DNA of 64,000 nucleotides from Streptomyces humidus (GTDB taxonomy: Bacteria; Actinomycetota; Actinomycetes; Streptomycetales; Streptomycetaceae): the NCBI RefSeq assembly GCF_014649655.1, contig NZ_BMTL01000005.1:1-64000 (forward strand), written 5' to 3'. A program made the translations under genes and the position numbers. Shown in pieces: positions 51,123 to 60,557 of the stretch (positions within the stretch are counted from its first letter, which is position 1; every line of letters begins with the position of its first letter). The notes under the pieces are model-generated. The model made no database searches and was not told the origin of the DNA. It was given only the letters and a program-made list of their open reading frames with translations.

Positions 51123-51795
51123 GCATGCACGGCCCCTGACGCGGACCGGCCCGGGCAGGAAGAGCCCTCGGCAGGATCCCGGCGTGACCGCAGTCGCCCG
51201 ATTCGAGCAGGCCGAACTGCGACGCCGCGTAGGGACGTTGACGCGTCACCGCAACCTTCTCCGCAAGGAACCGATGCTCTCGAGTCTTCGTCGCCGACGT
51301 CACCGGGGTCGTTGCCGTAGCGCTGATGCTCTGTCAGGTGGAAGGGTGTCGGCGGCATGGGCAACGGCAACGGCGCGCCGCAGAGGTCGAGTTCGTCCAG
51401 GCGGGGGCGGTCGGCTGATGAGCCGGGGGACCGCCACGACGAGGTCGTGGTGGCTGACGAACCGCAAGGCGGTGGCGTGGGAGGCGGCGGCCGCCGCCAC
51501 GTGTCGTCTCCTGCCCCCGGCCTTCCGCTCCCCCCTGCCGACAGGTGTGTGACCTCCTGCATCATTGCAACGTTGGAGGATCTTGAGGATCGCAGCGTTG
51601 CGTTATCCGTGGAGTCGTTGCAACGAATTCCACTTCTTCATCTGCGAGTTGGAGAAACGGCCCAATAAACCGGTCGCTGAAGGCGTCAAGGCAACGTAGC
51701 GTTTCCCCAGTCAGAAACTGCGGGATCTGCGGGCCGCGGGCCTCGCCGAGAGGAAGGCCTCGATCCGCAGACGGGGGCGTTCACAGGGGCGGGGC
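51123..51795. other. 673-bp region, no clear gene, TTGCAACG motifs
   Basis: No frame has both codon bias and a ribosome site. A frame at 51357-51668 on the plus strand is low-complexity and doubtful. From 51560 to 51700 the GC content falls and the motif TTGCAACG recurs: 51565-51572, a 10-bp palindrome CGTTGCAACG at 51616-51625, and GCAACGT near 51691. This looks like a regulatory or attachment-like segment rather than coding DNA. Confidence 0.4.
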
Positions 51796-52323
51796 ATGAA
51801 GGCAGTGCGGAGTGGGCAACGCGCGGCGCCCGGCGGGGTCATGGCGTTCGCCCGCTTCCTGCTGTGCGGCGGGGGAGTGGGCGTGGCCTCCAGCTTCGCC
51901 GTGGCGGCTCTGGCCTCCCGGGTTCCCTGGGCCCTGGCCAACGCCCTGGTCACCGTCGGCTCGACCCTTGTCGCCACCGAACTCCACGCGCGCTTCACCT
52001 TCGGCGTGGGCGGACGGGCGACATGGCGTCAGCATGCTCAGTCGGCAGGGTCCGCGGCGGCCGCGTATGCCATGACCTGCATGGCGATGATCGCCCTGCG
52101 TGCGTCGGTGGAGTCGCCCGGCGCGGTGTGCGAACAGGCCGTGTACCTGTCCGCCTCCGCGTTCGCGGGCGTGGCACGGTTCGCGGTCCTGCGCCTGATC
52201 GTCTTCGCGCGCGGTGGATCCCAGGGCGCGGACGCCGTTCACGCCCACCCTCCCGTGCCCACGACCCGCACCGCGCGCACCGCGCCACCGACCGACCCGA
52301 GGTCGCTCTGCCATGCCGCCTGA
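51796..52323 (+). CDS. GtrA-like membrane protein
   Basis: A 175-residue protein with four hydrophobic helices in residues 16-135 (FARFLLCGGGVGVASSFAVA, RVPWALANALVTVGSTLVAT, AYAMTCMAMIALRASV, VYLSASAFAGVARFAVLRLI). ELHARFTFG between helices 2 and 3 is the usual GtrA-type loop. The family flips polyprenyl-linked sugars or assists cell-wall glycosylation, but no glycosyltransferase is adjacent. The C-terminal ~35 residues are a Pro/Thr/Arg tail. The start may be Met1 (51796) or Met16 (51841). Confidence 0.75.
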   Translation: MKAVRSGQRAAPGGVMAFARFLLCGGGVGVASSFAVAALASRVPWALANALVTVGSTLVATELHARFTFGVGGRATWRQHAQSAGSAAAAYAMTCMAMIALRASVESPGAVCEQAVYLSASAFAGVARFAVLRLIVFARGGSQGADAVHAHPPVPTTRTARTAPPTDPRSLCHAA

Positions 52324-52417
52324 ACGACCCGCGGAGCGCCCCGCGACGTGGCGGCACCGGCGTGTGCCGTCGAATATCGCGTGCGTCGTCGTCGGTGGAC
52401 GTAGCAGACTTCCCTGT

Positions 52418-53035
52418 ATGGCCGACATGCGGACGCTCCGGGACGAGGTCGCGGGCTGGGTGGGCGGTGACCCCGATGGGCCGGCCGGTGCACCGGCCGG
52501 ACTGTCGGGAGTGCACACGGCGGTCCTGGTGGAAGGGCTGAGCGACCTCGCGGCCGTCGAGGCGCTGGCCGCGGGCCGGGGTCGTGACCTGGCGTCCGAG
52601 GGGGTGTGCGTGATGCCGATGGGCGGGGCGATGAGTGTCGGACGTTATGCCGCGCTCCTGGGGCCGGCCGGTCTCGGCCTGCGGCTGGTGGGTCTGTGCG
52701 ACGAGCGCGAGAAACCTTTCTTCGACCGGGGCCTCGACCCGTCCTGGACGCCGCGGCCGGAGGTCCACGTGTGCACGGTGGACCTGGAGGACGAACTCAT
52801 CCGTGCGCTGGGCCCCGCGCGGGTCGAGCAGATCGTCGAGGCCGAGGACGAACTGCGCGCCTGGCGGACCTTCGTACGGCAGCCGGCCCAGCACGGCCGG
52901 CCGCGGGAACAGCAGTTGCGGCGGTTCATGGGCACCAAGAAGGGGCGCAAGATCCGTTACGGACGGGTCCTGGCCGAAGCTCTCGCCCCCGACCGGGTCC
53001 CTGCCCCGCTGGACGACCTCTTCGCCGCCCTGTGA
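52418..53035 (+). CDS. Orphan TOPRIM-domain protein (OLD-like)
   Basis: A 205-residue protein with a TOPRIM fold: the first motif VLVEGLSDLAAVEALAA supplies the conserved Glu, and LVGLCDEREKPFFDRGL supplies the DxE pair. VCVMPMGGAMSVGRYAALLG and VHVCTVDLEDELIRALG complete the core. The C-terminal region (RRFMGTKKGRKIRYGRVL) is basic. OLD-family nucleases carry this domain after an ABC-type ATPase; here it is free-standing and no ATPase is adjacent. Such proteins are annotated as TOPRIM nucleotidyl transferase/hydrolase, function unknown. The ATG at 52418 is set by homology; an ATG at 52427 is possible. Confidence 0.85.
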   Translation: MADMRTLRDEVAGWVGGDPDGPAGAPAGLSGVHTAVLVEGLSDLAAVEALAAGRGRDLASEGVCVMPMGGAMSVGRYAALLGPAGLGLRLVGLCDEREKPFFDRGLDPSWTPRPEVHVCTVDLEDELIRALGPARVEQIVEAEDELRAWRTFVRQPAQHGRPREQQLRRFMGTKKGRKIRYGRVLAEALAPDRVPAPLDDLFAAL

Positions 53036-53224
53036 CTTCTCTCCGGCCCGTCCGCCCAACTCGTGCGTGAGGTGCAACAGTTCGAGGGCGGCGTCTGCTC
53101 GGGGACGTGCGCGGTCCAGAGGCGACGGGCTGTTTTCCGGCGCGAGTTCACTCGTCAGGGTTGTCTTTTCCCCCGTTTTCTCCTCATCCGCATGCCGAGG
53201 TCATATGCGGAGCAGCATCCGCGC

Positions 53225-53986
53225 ATGGAGAATCCTGCATGCGACGGAACACCGTCGGCAGAAGGGGTCGGGACCGGTCCCGAGGTCGTTTTCACAGCTG
53301 ACTTCACCTCCACCCGTCAGTGGGTGGCGGGGCGGTCGTGGGCGTATCCGAACGGCGGTCCCGTCAATCCCGGCGACAACAAACTGGATCACCTGACCGC
53401 GAATCCCGCCTACAGCCGCTCGGGCACCTTCCGCGCCACCCTGCGCAAGGACGGCCGTTGGGACACGGGTCTGCTCACCACGGAAGGGAGCGAGGAGGAC
53501 TTCACCGTCCGCACGGGAGACGTGCTCGAGGCGCGGGTGAGACTGCCCCACGAGGCCGGAGCCTGGCCGGCCATCTGGACCTGGCGGGACGGCGATCAGG
53601 AGATCGACGTCTTCGAGTACCACCCCGACAACCCCGACCTGCTGGAACTGACCAACCACGTCCGCGACAGCAACTTCTACTATCGCGACCCTGCCGTCCG
53701 CCCGGGCGGATGGGTGGATCTGCGCGTCCAGTTCGGCTCACGGTCCGTGGTCTGGTGGGTGAACGGCAGCAAGGTGTTCGCCGACCGACGGGGCGTCGGA
53801 CGTTCCTGGCACGCCTACCTCATCGTCAACCTGTCGGTCTGCGCGGGCCGTTACCACCCGCCGCCGGCCCCCCACGTCAAGGAGATGTCGTACGAGGTCC
53901 AGGGCCTCGTCGTGAGACGGCCCCCCACGCTCTCGGAGACGGAACCCGACGAGCCCGAGGCGGTGACCGACGCCGAGGGGCTCTGA
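53225..53986 (+). CDS. GH16-like beta-glucanase, no signal peptide
   Basis: A 253-residue jelly-roll protein of the GH16/laminarinase type. DQEIDVFEYHP holds the ExDxxE catalytic signature (nucleophile and acid Glu), preceded by DVLEARVRLPHEAGAWPAIW and followed by the strand WWVNGSKVFADRR. A typical GH16 is secreted, yet no signal peptide is seen from the ATG at 53225 or the in-frame ATG at 53192. It may be intracellular, exported by another route, or a fragment that has lost its leader. The C-terminus is acidic (ETEPDEPEAVTDAEGL). It is monocistronic. Confidence 0.75.
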   Translation: MENPACDGTPSAEGVGTGPEVVFTADFTSTRQWVAGRSWAYPNGGPVNPGDNKLDHLTANPAYSRSGTFRATLRKDGRWDTGLLTTEGSEEDFTVRTGDVLEARVRLPHEAGAWPAIWTWRDGDQEIDVFEYHPDNPDLLELTNHVRDSNFYYRDPAVRPGGWVDLRVQFGSRSVVWWVNGSKVFADRRGVGRSWHAYLIVNLSVCAGRYHPPPAPHVKEMSYEVQGLVVRRPPTLSETEPDEPEAVTDAEGL

Positions 53987-54225
53987 GAGGCCTCGGGCCG
54001 GGGAGAGAGCTGGGCGCGGGGAGGGAGCAGACCGTCCCTGCGCGCCGCAGGCCACGGCACCAGGTGAGCGGTGGCGTGCTTCGCGTGATCCGGTTGCCGT
54101 CCGGGCTCCGCGGTACCGTGCCCGGCCGGACATTCGTAGGGTCGCCCCGAGCGGTCGGACACGGACGTCCGACGGGCCGCCGCACAACCCCGGCCGGAGA
54201 ACGCCCGTCCCACTGGAGGTACGTC

Positions 54226-54862
54226 ATGCCCGGCACCGACGAAGCCGCCAAGGCCCTCACCGCCGCGCACCGGTGTCGGTGCTGTAGACCCGGCGCTCAC
54301 CCTGAGCCTGCCCGCGGACGTCTCCGTGACCAGCGGCACGAACGCGATCGCGCACGCGGTCGAGGCCCTGTACGCGCCCGACGCCTCGCCGATCATCGAC
54401 CTGATGGCCGAGGAAGGCGTGAGGGCGCTGGCCGCCGCGCTCCCGGACGTGGTCGCCGACGGCGCGAACCTCGACGCCCGGTCCCGTGCCCAGTACGGCG
54501 CCTGGCTGTGCGGCGCCTGCCTCGGGGCCACCACCATGTCACTGCACCACAAGCTCTGTCATGACCTCGGCGGCACCCTCGGTCTTCCGCATGCACCCAC
54601 CCACACCGTGGTCCTTCCGCACGCCCTCGCCTACAACCAGAGCGCGGCGCCCAAGGCCGTCGCGGCCCTCTGCCGCGCCCTGAACGCCGGACGGCTCGGC
54701 GCCCCGCGGTCCCTGCGGGAGCTGGGCATGGCGGAGGACGACATCGACCGGATCGTCGAGGTCACGCCGGCCGACCCCTACGCCAACCCCCGCGAGGTGA
54801 CCGCGGAAGGCCTCCTCCCGCTCCTGCACGCGGCCTGGTCGGGACGACCTCCGACCCCCTGA
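54226..54862 (+). pseudogene. Maleylacetate reductase, C-terminal remnant
   Basis: A good start (GGAGG then ATG at 54226, MPGTDEAAKALTAAHR) shifts out of frame near 54272. From there another frame reads GVGAVDPALTLSLPADVSVT, SGTNAIAHAVEALYAPDASP, MSLHHKLCHDLGGTLGLPHA and PTHTVVLPHALAYN to a TGA at 54862. These are the metal-binding and C-terminal helices of iron-type maleylacetate reductase, which acts in hydroxyquinol and chloroaromatic breakdown. The NAD-binding N-terminal half is absent, so the product cannot be active. No other aromatic-pathway gene is nearby. The origin of the first 15 codons is unknown. Confidence 0.75.
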
Positions 54863-54887
54863 GTGCTCGCCGGGCGCAGCCGACGTC

Positions 54888-55793
54888 TTACAGGGGTGGC
54901 TGAGGCCGTCCGTCGAGGGGGACGCCCAGCCGGTCGGCCACGGCCCCGAGGGCCGCTCCCAGCGGCAGCTCGACGCGGGTGAGGGCGTGCCGGTCGCCGC
55001 GGGTCGGGTCCCGGTTGACGATCAGCACCGGCTTCCCGGCCAGGGCCGCCTGGCGGACGAACCGCAGTCCGGACATCACCGTCAGCGAGGAGCCCAGGAC
55101 CAGGAGGGAGGTCGCCCGCTCGACCAGTTCGCGACAGGCTGCGACGCGCGCCGGCGGGACGGCTTCGCCGAAGAACACCACGTCCGGTTTCAGGACGCCG
55201 CCGCAGACCGTGCAGGGCGCCACGACGAAGTCGCCGACCTGTTCGTCGGTGAGGTCGGCGTCGCCGTCCGGATTCATTCCCGCCGCCACCGGGTCGAAGC
55301 CCGTGTTCGCCTGCGTCAGCCGCCGGGCGAGCTCCTGTCGTGAGCAGCCCGCACCGCAGGAGAGACAGACGACCCGCGCCAGGCTGCCGTGCAGTTCCAC
55401 GACGTCCTGACTGCCGGCGGCCTGGTGCAGACCGTCGACGTTCTGGGTGATGACGCCCGACACCAGTCCGTGCCTGCCGAACGCCGCCACGGCCCGGTGT
55501 CCGGCATTGGGCCGGGCCTGGCCGAAGGTGCGCCAGCCGAGATGGCTTCGCGCCCAGTACCGGCGGCGGGCCTGCGGGGCGGCTGTGAAGTCCTGGTAGG
55601 TCATCGGGGTGTGCCGGCTCAGGCTGCCGCCCGCGCCTCGGTAGTCGGGGATGCCCGATTCCGTGGAGATGCCGGCCCCGCTGAGCACCAGCACGCCGCC
55701 GCTGCTCAGAGCTTCGGTGACCTGTCGAAGATCCGTGGTGCCCGGCAGCGGGTCCCCGGCCGGGGTCCAGCTCAGAGTGGGGCGCATGCGCAT
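54888..55793 (-). CDS. Sir2-type NAD-dependent protein deacylase
   Basis: A 301-residue sirtuin that removes acyl groups from lysines using NAD+. All core motifs are present: GAGISTESGIPDYRG (NAD), TQNVDGLHQAAG (catalytic His and Asn/Asp), ELHGSLARVVCLSCG with the second CxxC in APCTVCGG (structural zinc), LKPDVVFFGEAVP and LVLGSSLTVMSGLRF. The zinc module has a ~45-residue insertion between the CxxC pairs, common in class II actinobacterial sirtuins. The start is the ATG at 55793 (MRMRPTL); Met3 is possible. It converges on the pseudogene at 54862. Confidence 0.93.
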   Translation of the reverse strand: MRMRPTLSWTPAGDPLPGTTDLRQVTEALSSGGVLVLSGAGISTESGIPDYRGAGGSLSRHTPMTYQDFTAAPQARRRYWARSHLGWRTFGQARPNAGHRAVAAFGRHGLVSGVITQNVDGLHQAAGSQDVVELHGSLARVVCLSCGAGCSRQELARRLTQANTGFDPVAAGMNPDGDADLTDEQVGDFVVAPCTVCGGVLKPDVVFFGEAVPPARVAACRELVERATSLLVLGSSLTVMSGLRFVRQAALAGKPVLIVNRDPTRGDRHALTRVELPLGAALGAVADRLGVPLDGRPQPPL

Positions 55794-56145
55794 GGGGCCA
55801 GGGTACGGAACAGCCGCCCCGGCGGCCTTCGTGCCGGTGGCGCGGGGGCTCACCGCGGACGAGCGGGCGTCATGGGGAGGGCGCCGACTCCTCCTCAGGG
55901 AGGAGGCCGAACGCTGCTCCTCCTGCACTCCCGGCGTCGGTCCCTTCCTACGGCCGATGCGGCGCCGGGGCGGTCGGCCCTAGCGTCGAGGTGTGAGCGA
56001 CGACCTGGCCTGCCTCATGTACCTGCTCGCCACGACGACGGGGCCGACAGCCTGTACGACCGTCGCCGGACGGAGCCGCTGGTGCGTGCAGCCGTGGCAC
56101 GGCAGGACCTGAGGACCTTCCACGCTGATGGGGGAGAAGATGAGC
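55794..56145. other. 352-bp divergent promoter region
   Basis: It lies between the sirtuin and the carboxylesterase. A CTCCTC/GAGGAG hairpin is near 55889-55906. A short GTG-started frame near 55992 (VSDDLACLMYLLATTT) fades out within 40 codons and is not called. No other feature is clear. Confidence 0.35.
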
Positions 56146-57711
56146 ATGCACCGCGTCCTGACCGCCCTGGGCTGCGCCTTGACCGCCGTACTCGCGTCGG
56201 CCGCGGCCCCCGCGCCGACGCAGGCGGCTCCCACCGGGCCTGCCCGGCCCGCCACCACCGTACGCACCCAGGACGGCCTGGTGCGGGGCGCCGCCCACGA
56301 CGGCTACCGCACCTACGAGGGAATCCCCTACGCGGCGCCCCCGGTGGGCAGGCTGCGCTGGGCGGCGCCCCGCCCCGCGGTCCCGTGGCGCGGCGTCCGG
56401 GACGCGACGCGCCCGGCGAGCGCCTGCCCACAGCCGGCCGGCGAGGTGCCCGGCGGCAGCACCGACGAGGACTGCCTCCGCCTGAACGTCACGACGCCCG
56501 ACGACACCCGAACGGCGCATCCCCGGCCGGTGGTCGTCTGGCTGCACGGCGGCGGCTTCACCACTGGTGCGGGCAGTTCGTACGACGCCCACCGCATGGC
56601 CACCCGCGGCGACGTCGTGGTCGTCACCGTCGACTACCGGCTCGGTGCGCTCGGATTCCTCGCGCACGGCGGGCTGCCCGGCTCCGGCACCTTCGGGCTG
56701 GCCGACCAGCAGGCGGCGCTGCGCTGGGTCCGCGCCGAGATCGGCGCCTTCGGAGGCGACGCGCGCAACGTGACGCTGGCCGGCGAGTCGGCAGGCGGCT
56801 ACAGCGTCTGCGCCCAGCTCGCCTCACCCGCCGCCGCTGGCCTCTTCGACCGGGCGGTCATCGAGAGCGGGCCGTGCACAGGCCGCCCCGACCGGCCCTT
56901 CGCTCCGTCCTCCGTCCTGCTGTCCGCGGCACGCGCCACGGGCTCGGACCTCGCGGCGAAGGTCGGCTGCGGCTCCGCCCACGACGTCATGGCCTGCCTG
57001 CGCAGCGTGGACGTCACGCGTCTGCTCGCCGCCCAGGAGACCGATCAACAGCCCGCCTACACAACCCCGTTGCTGCCCGACGACCCCGCGGCGGCTGTCG
57101 CCGCAGGCCGTTTCCACCGCGTCCCCGTGCTCATCGGCAGCAACCATGACGAGGGCAACGGGTGGGCCGCCGGGATCGTCAGGGCGGGCAACCCGGTCGA
57201 TCCCGGCACCTGGCCCGACGTCGCGGCCGCCTTCTTCCCCTCGCCGGGACAGGCCGAGGCGATCGTCCGTGAGTATCCCGTCCACGACACCGACGGGGGC
57301 CCGGTGTTCGGCGCGGTCATCGGCGACGCCGACTTCGCCTGCCCGACGGCGGGCGCGGCAGGCCTGCTCGCCGTCCGGGTACCCGTCTGGCGTTATGAGT
57401 TCGCCGACGAGCACGCTCCGCCGCTCACCCCGGGCACGCCGCCCTTCCCGCTCGGCGCGCCGCACGCGAGCGAACTGCCCTACCTGTTCGACCTGGGCGG
57501 CCGTCCGCGCGACCTGACCGCGGCACAGTACCGGCTCGCCGACGCCATGATCGACTACTGGACCCGCTTCGCCCGCACCGGTGACCCCGACGGCCCGTCC
57601 ACGCCGCACTGGTCCCGCCGGACGGTGCTCTCCCTGGAGCCGGACCACATCGTCCCCACCCGTACGGCGCAGCGGCGTCACCACTGTGCGTTCTGGGACG
57701 CCCTCAGGTGA
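56146..57711 (+). CDS. Secreted type-B carboxylesterase
   Basis: A 521-residue alpha/beta-hydrolase of the cholinesterase/carboxylesterase B family. A signal peptide ends near APTQAAP. GIPYAAPPVGRLRW, EDCLRLNV and the oxyanion-hole VWLHGGGFTTG are typical. The nucleophile is Ser215 in LAGESAGGYS, the acid is in SNHDEGNGW, and the late RTGDPDGPSTPHW is conserved. It hydrolyses esters outside the cell; the substrate is unknown. GGGGAG sits 9 nt before the ATG at 56146, favouring it over the ATG two codons earlier. It is monocistronic, divergent from the sirtuin. Confidence 0.92.
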   Translation: MHRVLTALGCALTAVLASAAAPAPTQAAPTGPARPATTVRTQDGLVRGAAHDGYRTYEGIPYAAPPVGRLRWAAPRPAVPWRGVRDATRPASACPQPAGEVPGGSTDEDCLRLNVTTPDDTRTAHPRPVVVWLHGGGFTTGAGSSYDAHRMATRGDVVVVTVDYRLGALGFLAHGGLPGSGTFGLADQQAALRWVRAEIGAFGGDARNVTLAGESAGGYSVCAQLASPAAAGLFDRAVIESGPCTGRPDRPFAPSSVLLSAARATGSDLAAKVGCGSAHDVMACLRSVDVTRLLAAQETDQQPAYTTPLLPDDPAAAVAAGRFHRVPVLIGSNHDEGNGWAAGIVRAGNPVDPGTWPDVAAAFFPSPGQAEAIVREYPVHDTDGGPVFGAVIGDADFACPTAGAAGLLAVRVPVWRYEFADEHAPPLTPGTPPFPLGAPHASELPYLFDLGGRPRDLTAAQYRLADAMIDYWTRFARTGDPDGPSTPHWSRRTVLSLEPDHIVPTRTAQRRHHCAFWDALR

Positions 57712-57846
57712 CCGGAGGGCCGCGCCCCCGGGCCGGCTGCGGCGAGGGCCAGACAGCCGAGCCGGTCGCCGAGGGCTTCGGCCGCGGGGCTCGGGGGGCG
57801 AAGCGGGCCCCGGTCCTCGCGGCCGGGGAGGGGCCGCGAGCACTGC

Positions 57847-57903
57847 CTCACGCGCGACCGTCCTACTCACGCGCGACCGTCCTACTCACGCGCGACCGTC
57901 GTC
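57847..57903. repeat. 19-bp tandem repeat, three copies
   Basis: CTCACGCGCGACCGTCCTA at 57847-57865 and 57866-57884, with a third copy differing at its last three bases at 57885-57903. It lies in the 387-bp non-coding gap (57712-58098) between the esterase and glpF. The rest of the gap holds the glpF promoter and no gene. Confidence 0.9.
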
Positions 57904-58098
57904 CTGTTCACGCGTCGCACACCGCGCCGGTGGCGCTCCTCATCAGGCTGCTCGGCGGGGCGCCCACTCTCTGATCGTCATTGCCGGACTGTGGATATTT
58001 CCGATTTGCGCGCTTCGTTCATGATCGCCCTATGCTGTTCTACGGAAGACCTCGAGCAGACGACGTGCCGGCTCCGCGCCGGCGGGAAGCGGGCTTCC

Positions 58099-58944
58099 AT
58101 GGCTGAGCGATTCAAGAGGTCCGGGTTGGTCGGCGAACTGTCGGCCGAGTTCACCGGGACCATGATTCTCATCCTCTTCGGCTGTGGCGTGGTGGCCCAG
58201 GTGGTCGCCGGTGGAGCGCTCACGACGCCGCCAGGAGGACTCGGAAACCACGACAGCATCGCCTGGGCCTGGGGTCTGGGCGTCACCCTGGGCGTCTACG
58301 TCGCCGCGCGGCTGAGCGGCGCCCACCTCAATCCGGCGGTGACGGTCGCCCTGGCCACCTTCAAGGGGTTCTCCTGGAAGAAGGTGGCGCCCTACGTGGT
58401 GGCCCAGACCGTAGGCGCCTTCGTGGCGGCTCTCATCGTGCGGTGGAACTACACCGAGGCTCTGGCCAAGGCCGACCCCGGTCACACCATCAAGACGCAG
58501 TTCGTGTTCTCCACGCTCCCCGCCAACGGCAATCCGAACCTGCCGGTCCACGAGTGGGGCGCGTTCCGTGACCAGATCATCGGCACCGCCATCCTGCTCC
58601 TGCTGATCCTCGCCGTCACGGACCTCCTGAACACGCCACCCGGCGCCAACCTCGCCCCGTTCATCGTCGGTCTGATCGTCGTGGCCATCGGTATGGCGTG
58701 GGGCACCAACGCGGGATACGCGATCAACCCGGCGCGTGACTTCGGCCCTCGACTGGCCAGCTTCATCACGGGCTACGGAACGGCATGGCGAGATCAGTAC
58801 GGGAACCTCTACTTCTGGGTGCCGATCGTCGGCCCCCTGCTCGGCGGCCTGCTCGGCGCCGGCCTCTACAAGATCTTCGTCGGTCGGTTCCTGCCGACGG
58901 CCGAGCCGGAGCCTCCCGGCCGCGTTCCGGCCCCCGAGGAATGA
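58099..58944 (+). CDS. glpF: Glycerol facilitator / aquaglyceroporin
   Basis: A 281-residue MIP-family channel for passive glycerol entry. Six helices and two half-helices carry the NPA boxes: SGAHLNPAVTVAL and AGYAINPARDFGPRL; the Asp after the second box (NPARD) is the glyceroporin mark. The extracellular loop is long, as in Streptomyces homologues (TQFVFSTLPANGNPNLPVHE). The ATG at 58099 follows homology; the ribosome site is weak. glpK follows after 24 bp. The usual GylR (IclR-type) regulator gene is not adjacent. Confidence 0.95.
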   Translation: MAERFKRSGLVGELSAEFTGTMILILFGCGVVAQVVAGGALTTPPGGLGNHDSIAWAWGLGVTLGVYVAARLSGAHLNPAVTVALATFKGFSWKKVAPYVVAQTVGAFVAALIVRWNYTEALAKADPGHTIKTQFVFSTLPANGNPNLPVHEWGAFRDQIIGTAILLLLILAVTDLLNTPPGANLAPFIVGLIVVAIGMAWGTNAGYAINPARDFGPRLASFITGYGTAWRDQYGNLYFWVPIVGPLLGGLLGAGLYKIFVGRFLPTAEPEPPGRVPAPEE

Positions 58945-58968
58945 CCCCCACAGCAGAGGCGGCAACCC

Positions 58969-60486
58969 ATGGCTGACTTCGTCGGCGCGGTGGACCAAGG
59001 CACCACCAGCACGCGATTCATGATCTTCGACCACTCCGGCAACGAAGTGGCGAAGCACCAGCTGGAACACGCCCAGATCCTGCCGCGCTCAGGATGGGTC
59101 GAGCACGACCCGGTGGAGATCTGGGAGCGCACCAACTCGGTGATGCAGAACGCGCTGCGCCACGGCAACCTCGCCCCCGAGGACCTGGCCGCGATCGGAA
59201 TCACCAACCAGCGGGAGACCACCGTCGTGTGGGATCCACGCAACGGACGTCCCTACTACAACGCCATCGTCTGGCAGGACACCCGCACCGACTCCATCGC
59301 CGCGGCCCTGGAACGCTCGGGCAAGGGTGACGTCATCCGCCGCAAGGCGGGGCTGCCGCCGGCGACCTACTTCTCCGGCGGCAAGATCCAGTGGATCCTG
59401 GAGAACGTCGACGGCGTCCGTGAGGCGGCCGAGCAGGGCCACGCCCTCTTCGGCAACACGGACGCCTGGGTCCTGTGGAACCTGACCGGCGGCCCCGACG
59501 GCGGTGTCCACGCCACCGACGTGACCAACGCCAGTCGCACCATGCTGATGGACCTGGAGACCCTCGACTGGGACGACGAGCTGCTGGGCTTCTTCGGCAT
59601 CCCCCGGCAGATGCTGCCCACCATCAGCCCGTCCTCCCACCGCGAGGCGTACGGGGTGACCCGCACCTCCCGGCCGTTGCGTGCCGCCATCCCCATCACC
59701 GGGGTGCTCGGCGACCAGCAGGCGGCCACCGTGGGACAGGTCTGCTATGCGCCGGGCGAGGCCAAGAACACCTACGGCACCGGCAACTTCCTGGTCCTCA
59801 ACACCGGTACTGAGCTGGTCCGTTCGCAGCACGGACTGCTCACCACCGTGGCCTACCAGTTCGGCGACAGCCCGGTGGTCTACGCACTGGAGGGCTCCAT
59901 CGCCGTCACCGGGTCCGCGGTGCAGTGGCTGCGTGACCAGATGAAGATCATCAATCACGCGGCGGAGAGCGAGACCCTCGCGCGCACCGTCGAGGACAAC
60001 GGCGGTATGTACTTCGTTCCCGCCTTCTCGGGCCTGTTCGCACCGTACTGGCGCTCCGACGCCCGCGGCGCGATCGTCGGCCTGGCCCGGTACAACGACA
60101 ACGGTCACCTGGCCCGGGCGACCCTGGAGTCCATCTGCTACCAGAGCCGCGACGTGGTCGAGGCCATGGAGCAGGACTCCGGAGTCCACCTCGACGTGCT
60201 CAAGGTCGACGGCGGCGTCACGGCCAACGACCTGTGCATGCAGATCCAGGCCGACGTCCTCGGCGTGCCGGTCAGCCGTCCGGTGGTCGCCGAGACCACC
60301 GCGCTCGGCGCGGCCTACGCGGCCGGCCTGGCCACCGGATTCTGGCGCGACACCGACGAACTGCGCACCCACTGGCAGGAGTCGAAGCGCTGGGAGCCCC
60401 AGTGGTCCGACGACCAGCGCGCGGAAGGATACGCGGGCTGGAAGAAGGCGGTGGAGCGCACCCTCGACTGGGCCGAGGTCGAGTAG
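58969..60486 (+). CDS. glpK: Glycerol kinase
   Basis: A 505-residue FGGY kinase that makes glycerol-3-phosphate and traps glycerol inside the cell. The N-terminal ATPase motif is [70 protein letters not shown] and the C-terminal [19 protein letters not shown] are all standard. Length is normal and motifs look intact. It is the second gene of glpFK, with no glpD following (a terminator lies 10 bp downstream), so the dehydrogenase must be elsewhere. Confidence 0.97.
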   Translation: MADFVGAVDQGTTSTRFMIFDHSGNEVAKHQLEHAQILPRSGWVEHDPVEIWERTNSVMQNALRHGNLAPEDLAAIGITNQRETTVVWDPRNGRPYYNAIVWQDTRTDSIAAALERSGKGDVIRRKAGLPPATYFSGGKIQWILENVDGVREAAEQGHALFGNTDAWVLWNLTGGPDGGVHATDVTNASRTMLMDLETLDWDDELLGFFGIPRQMLPTISPSSHREAYGVTRTSRPLRAAIPITGVLGDQQAATVGQVCYAPGEAKNTYGTGNFLVLNTGTELVRSQHGLLTTVAYQFGDSPVVYALEGSIAVTGSAVQWLRDQMKIINHAAESETLARTVEDNGGMYFVPAFSGLFAPYWRSDARGAIVGLARYNDNGHLARATLESICYQSRDVVEAMEQDSGVHLDVLKVDGGVTANDLCMQIQADVLGVPVSRPVVAETTALGAAYAAGLATGFWRDTDELRTHWQESKRWEPQWSDDQRAEGYAGWKKAVERTLDWAEVE

Positions 60487-60495
60487 CCCGACGAC

Positions 60496-60532
60496 GGCAG
60501 GCGCCGCCCCTGAGCGTCGGGCGGCGCCTGCC
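60496..60532 (+). terminator. Perfect 14-bp stem terminator of glpFK
   Basis: GGCAGGCGCCGCCC (60496-60509), 9-nt loop, GGGCGGCGCCTGCC (60519-60532), starting 10 bp after the glpK stop. Confidence 0.9.
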
Positions 60533-60557
60533 CATGTCCCGAGGACCGGCCCTCTCG

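Noticed and set aside
51357..51668. A 103-codon plus-strand frame in the csp-gtrA gap
   Set aside because: Low-complexity Gly/Arg/Ser content, no ribosome site, and it runs into the AT-rich motif region; coding use is not supported.
55984..56116. A short GTG-started frame upstream of the carboxylesterase
   Set aside because: Codon bias fades within 40 codons, there is no family match and it lies in the esterase promoter.
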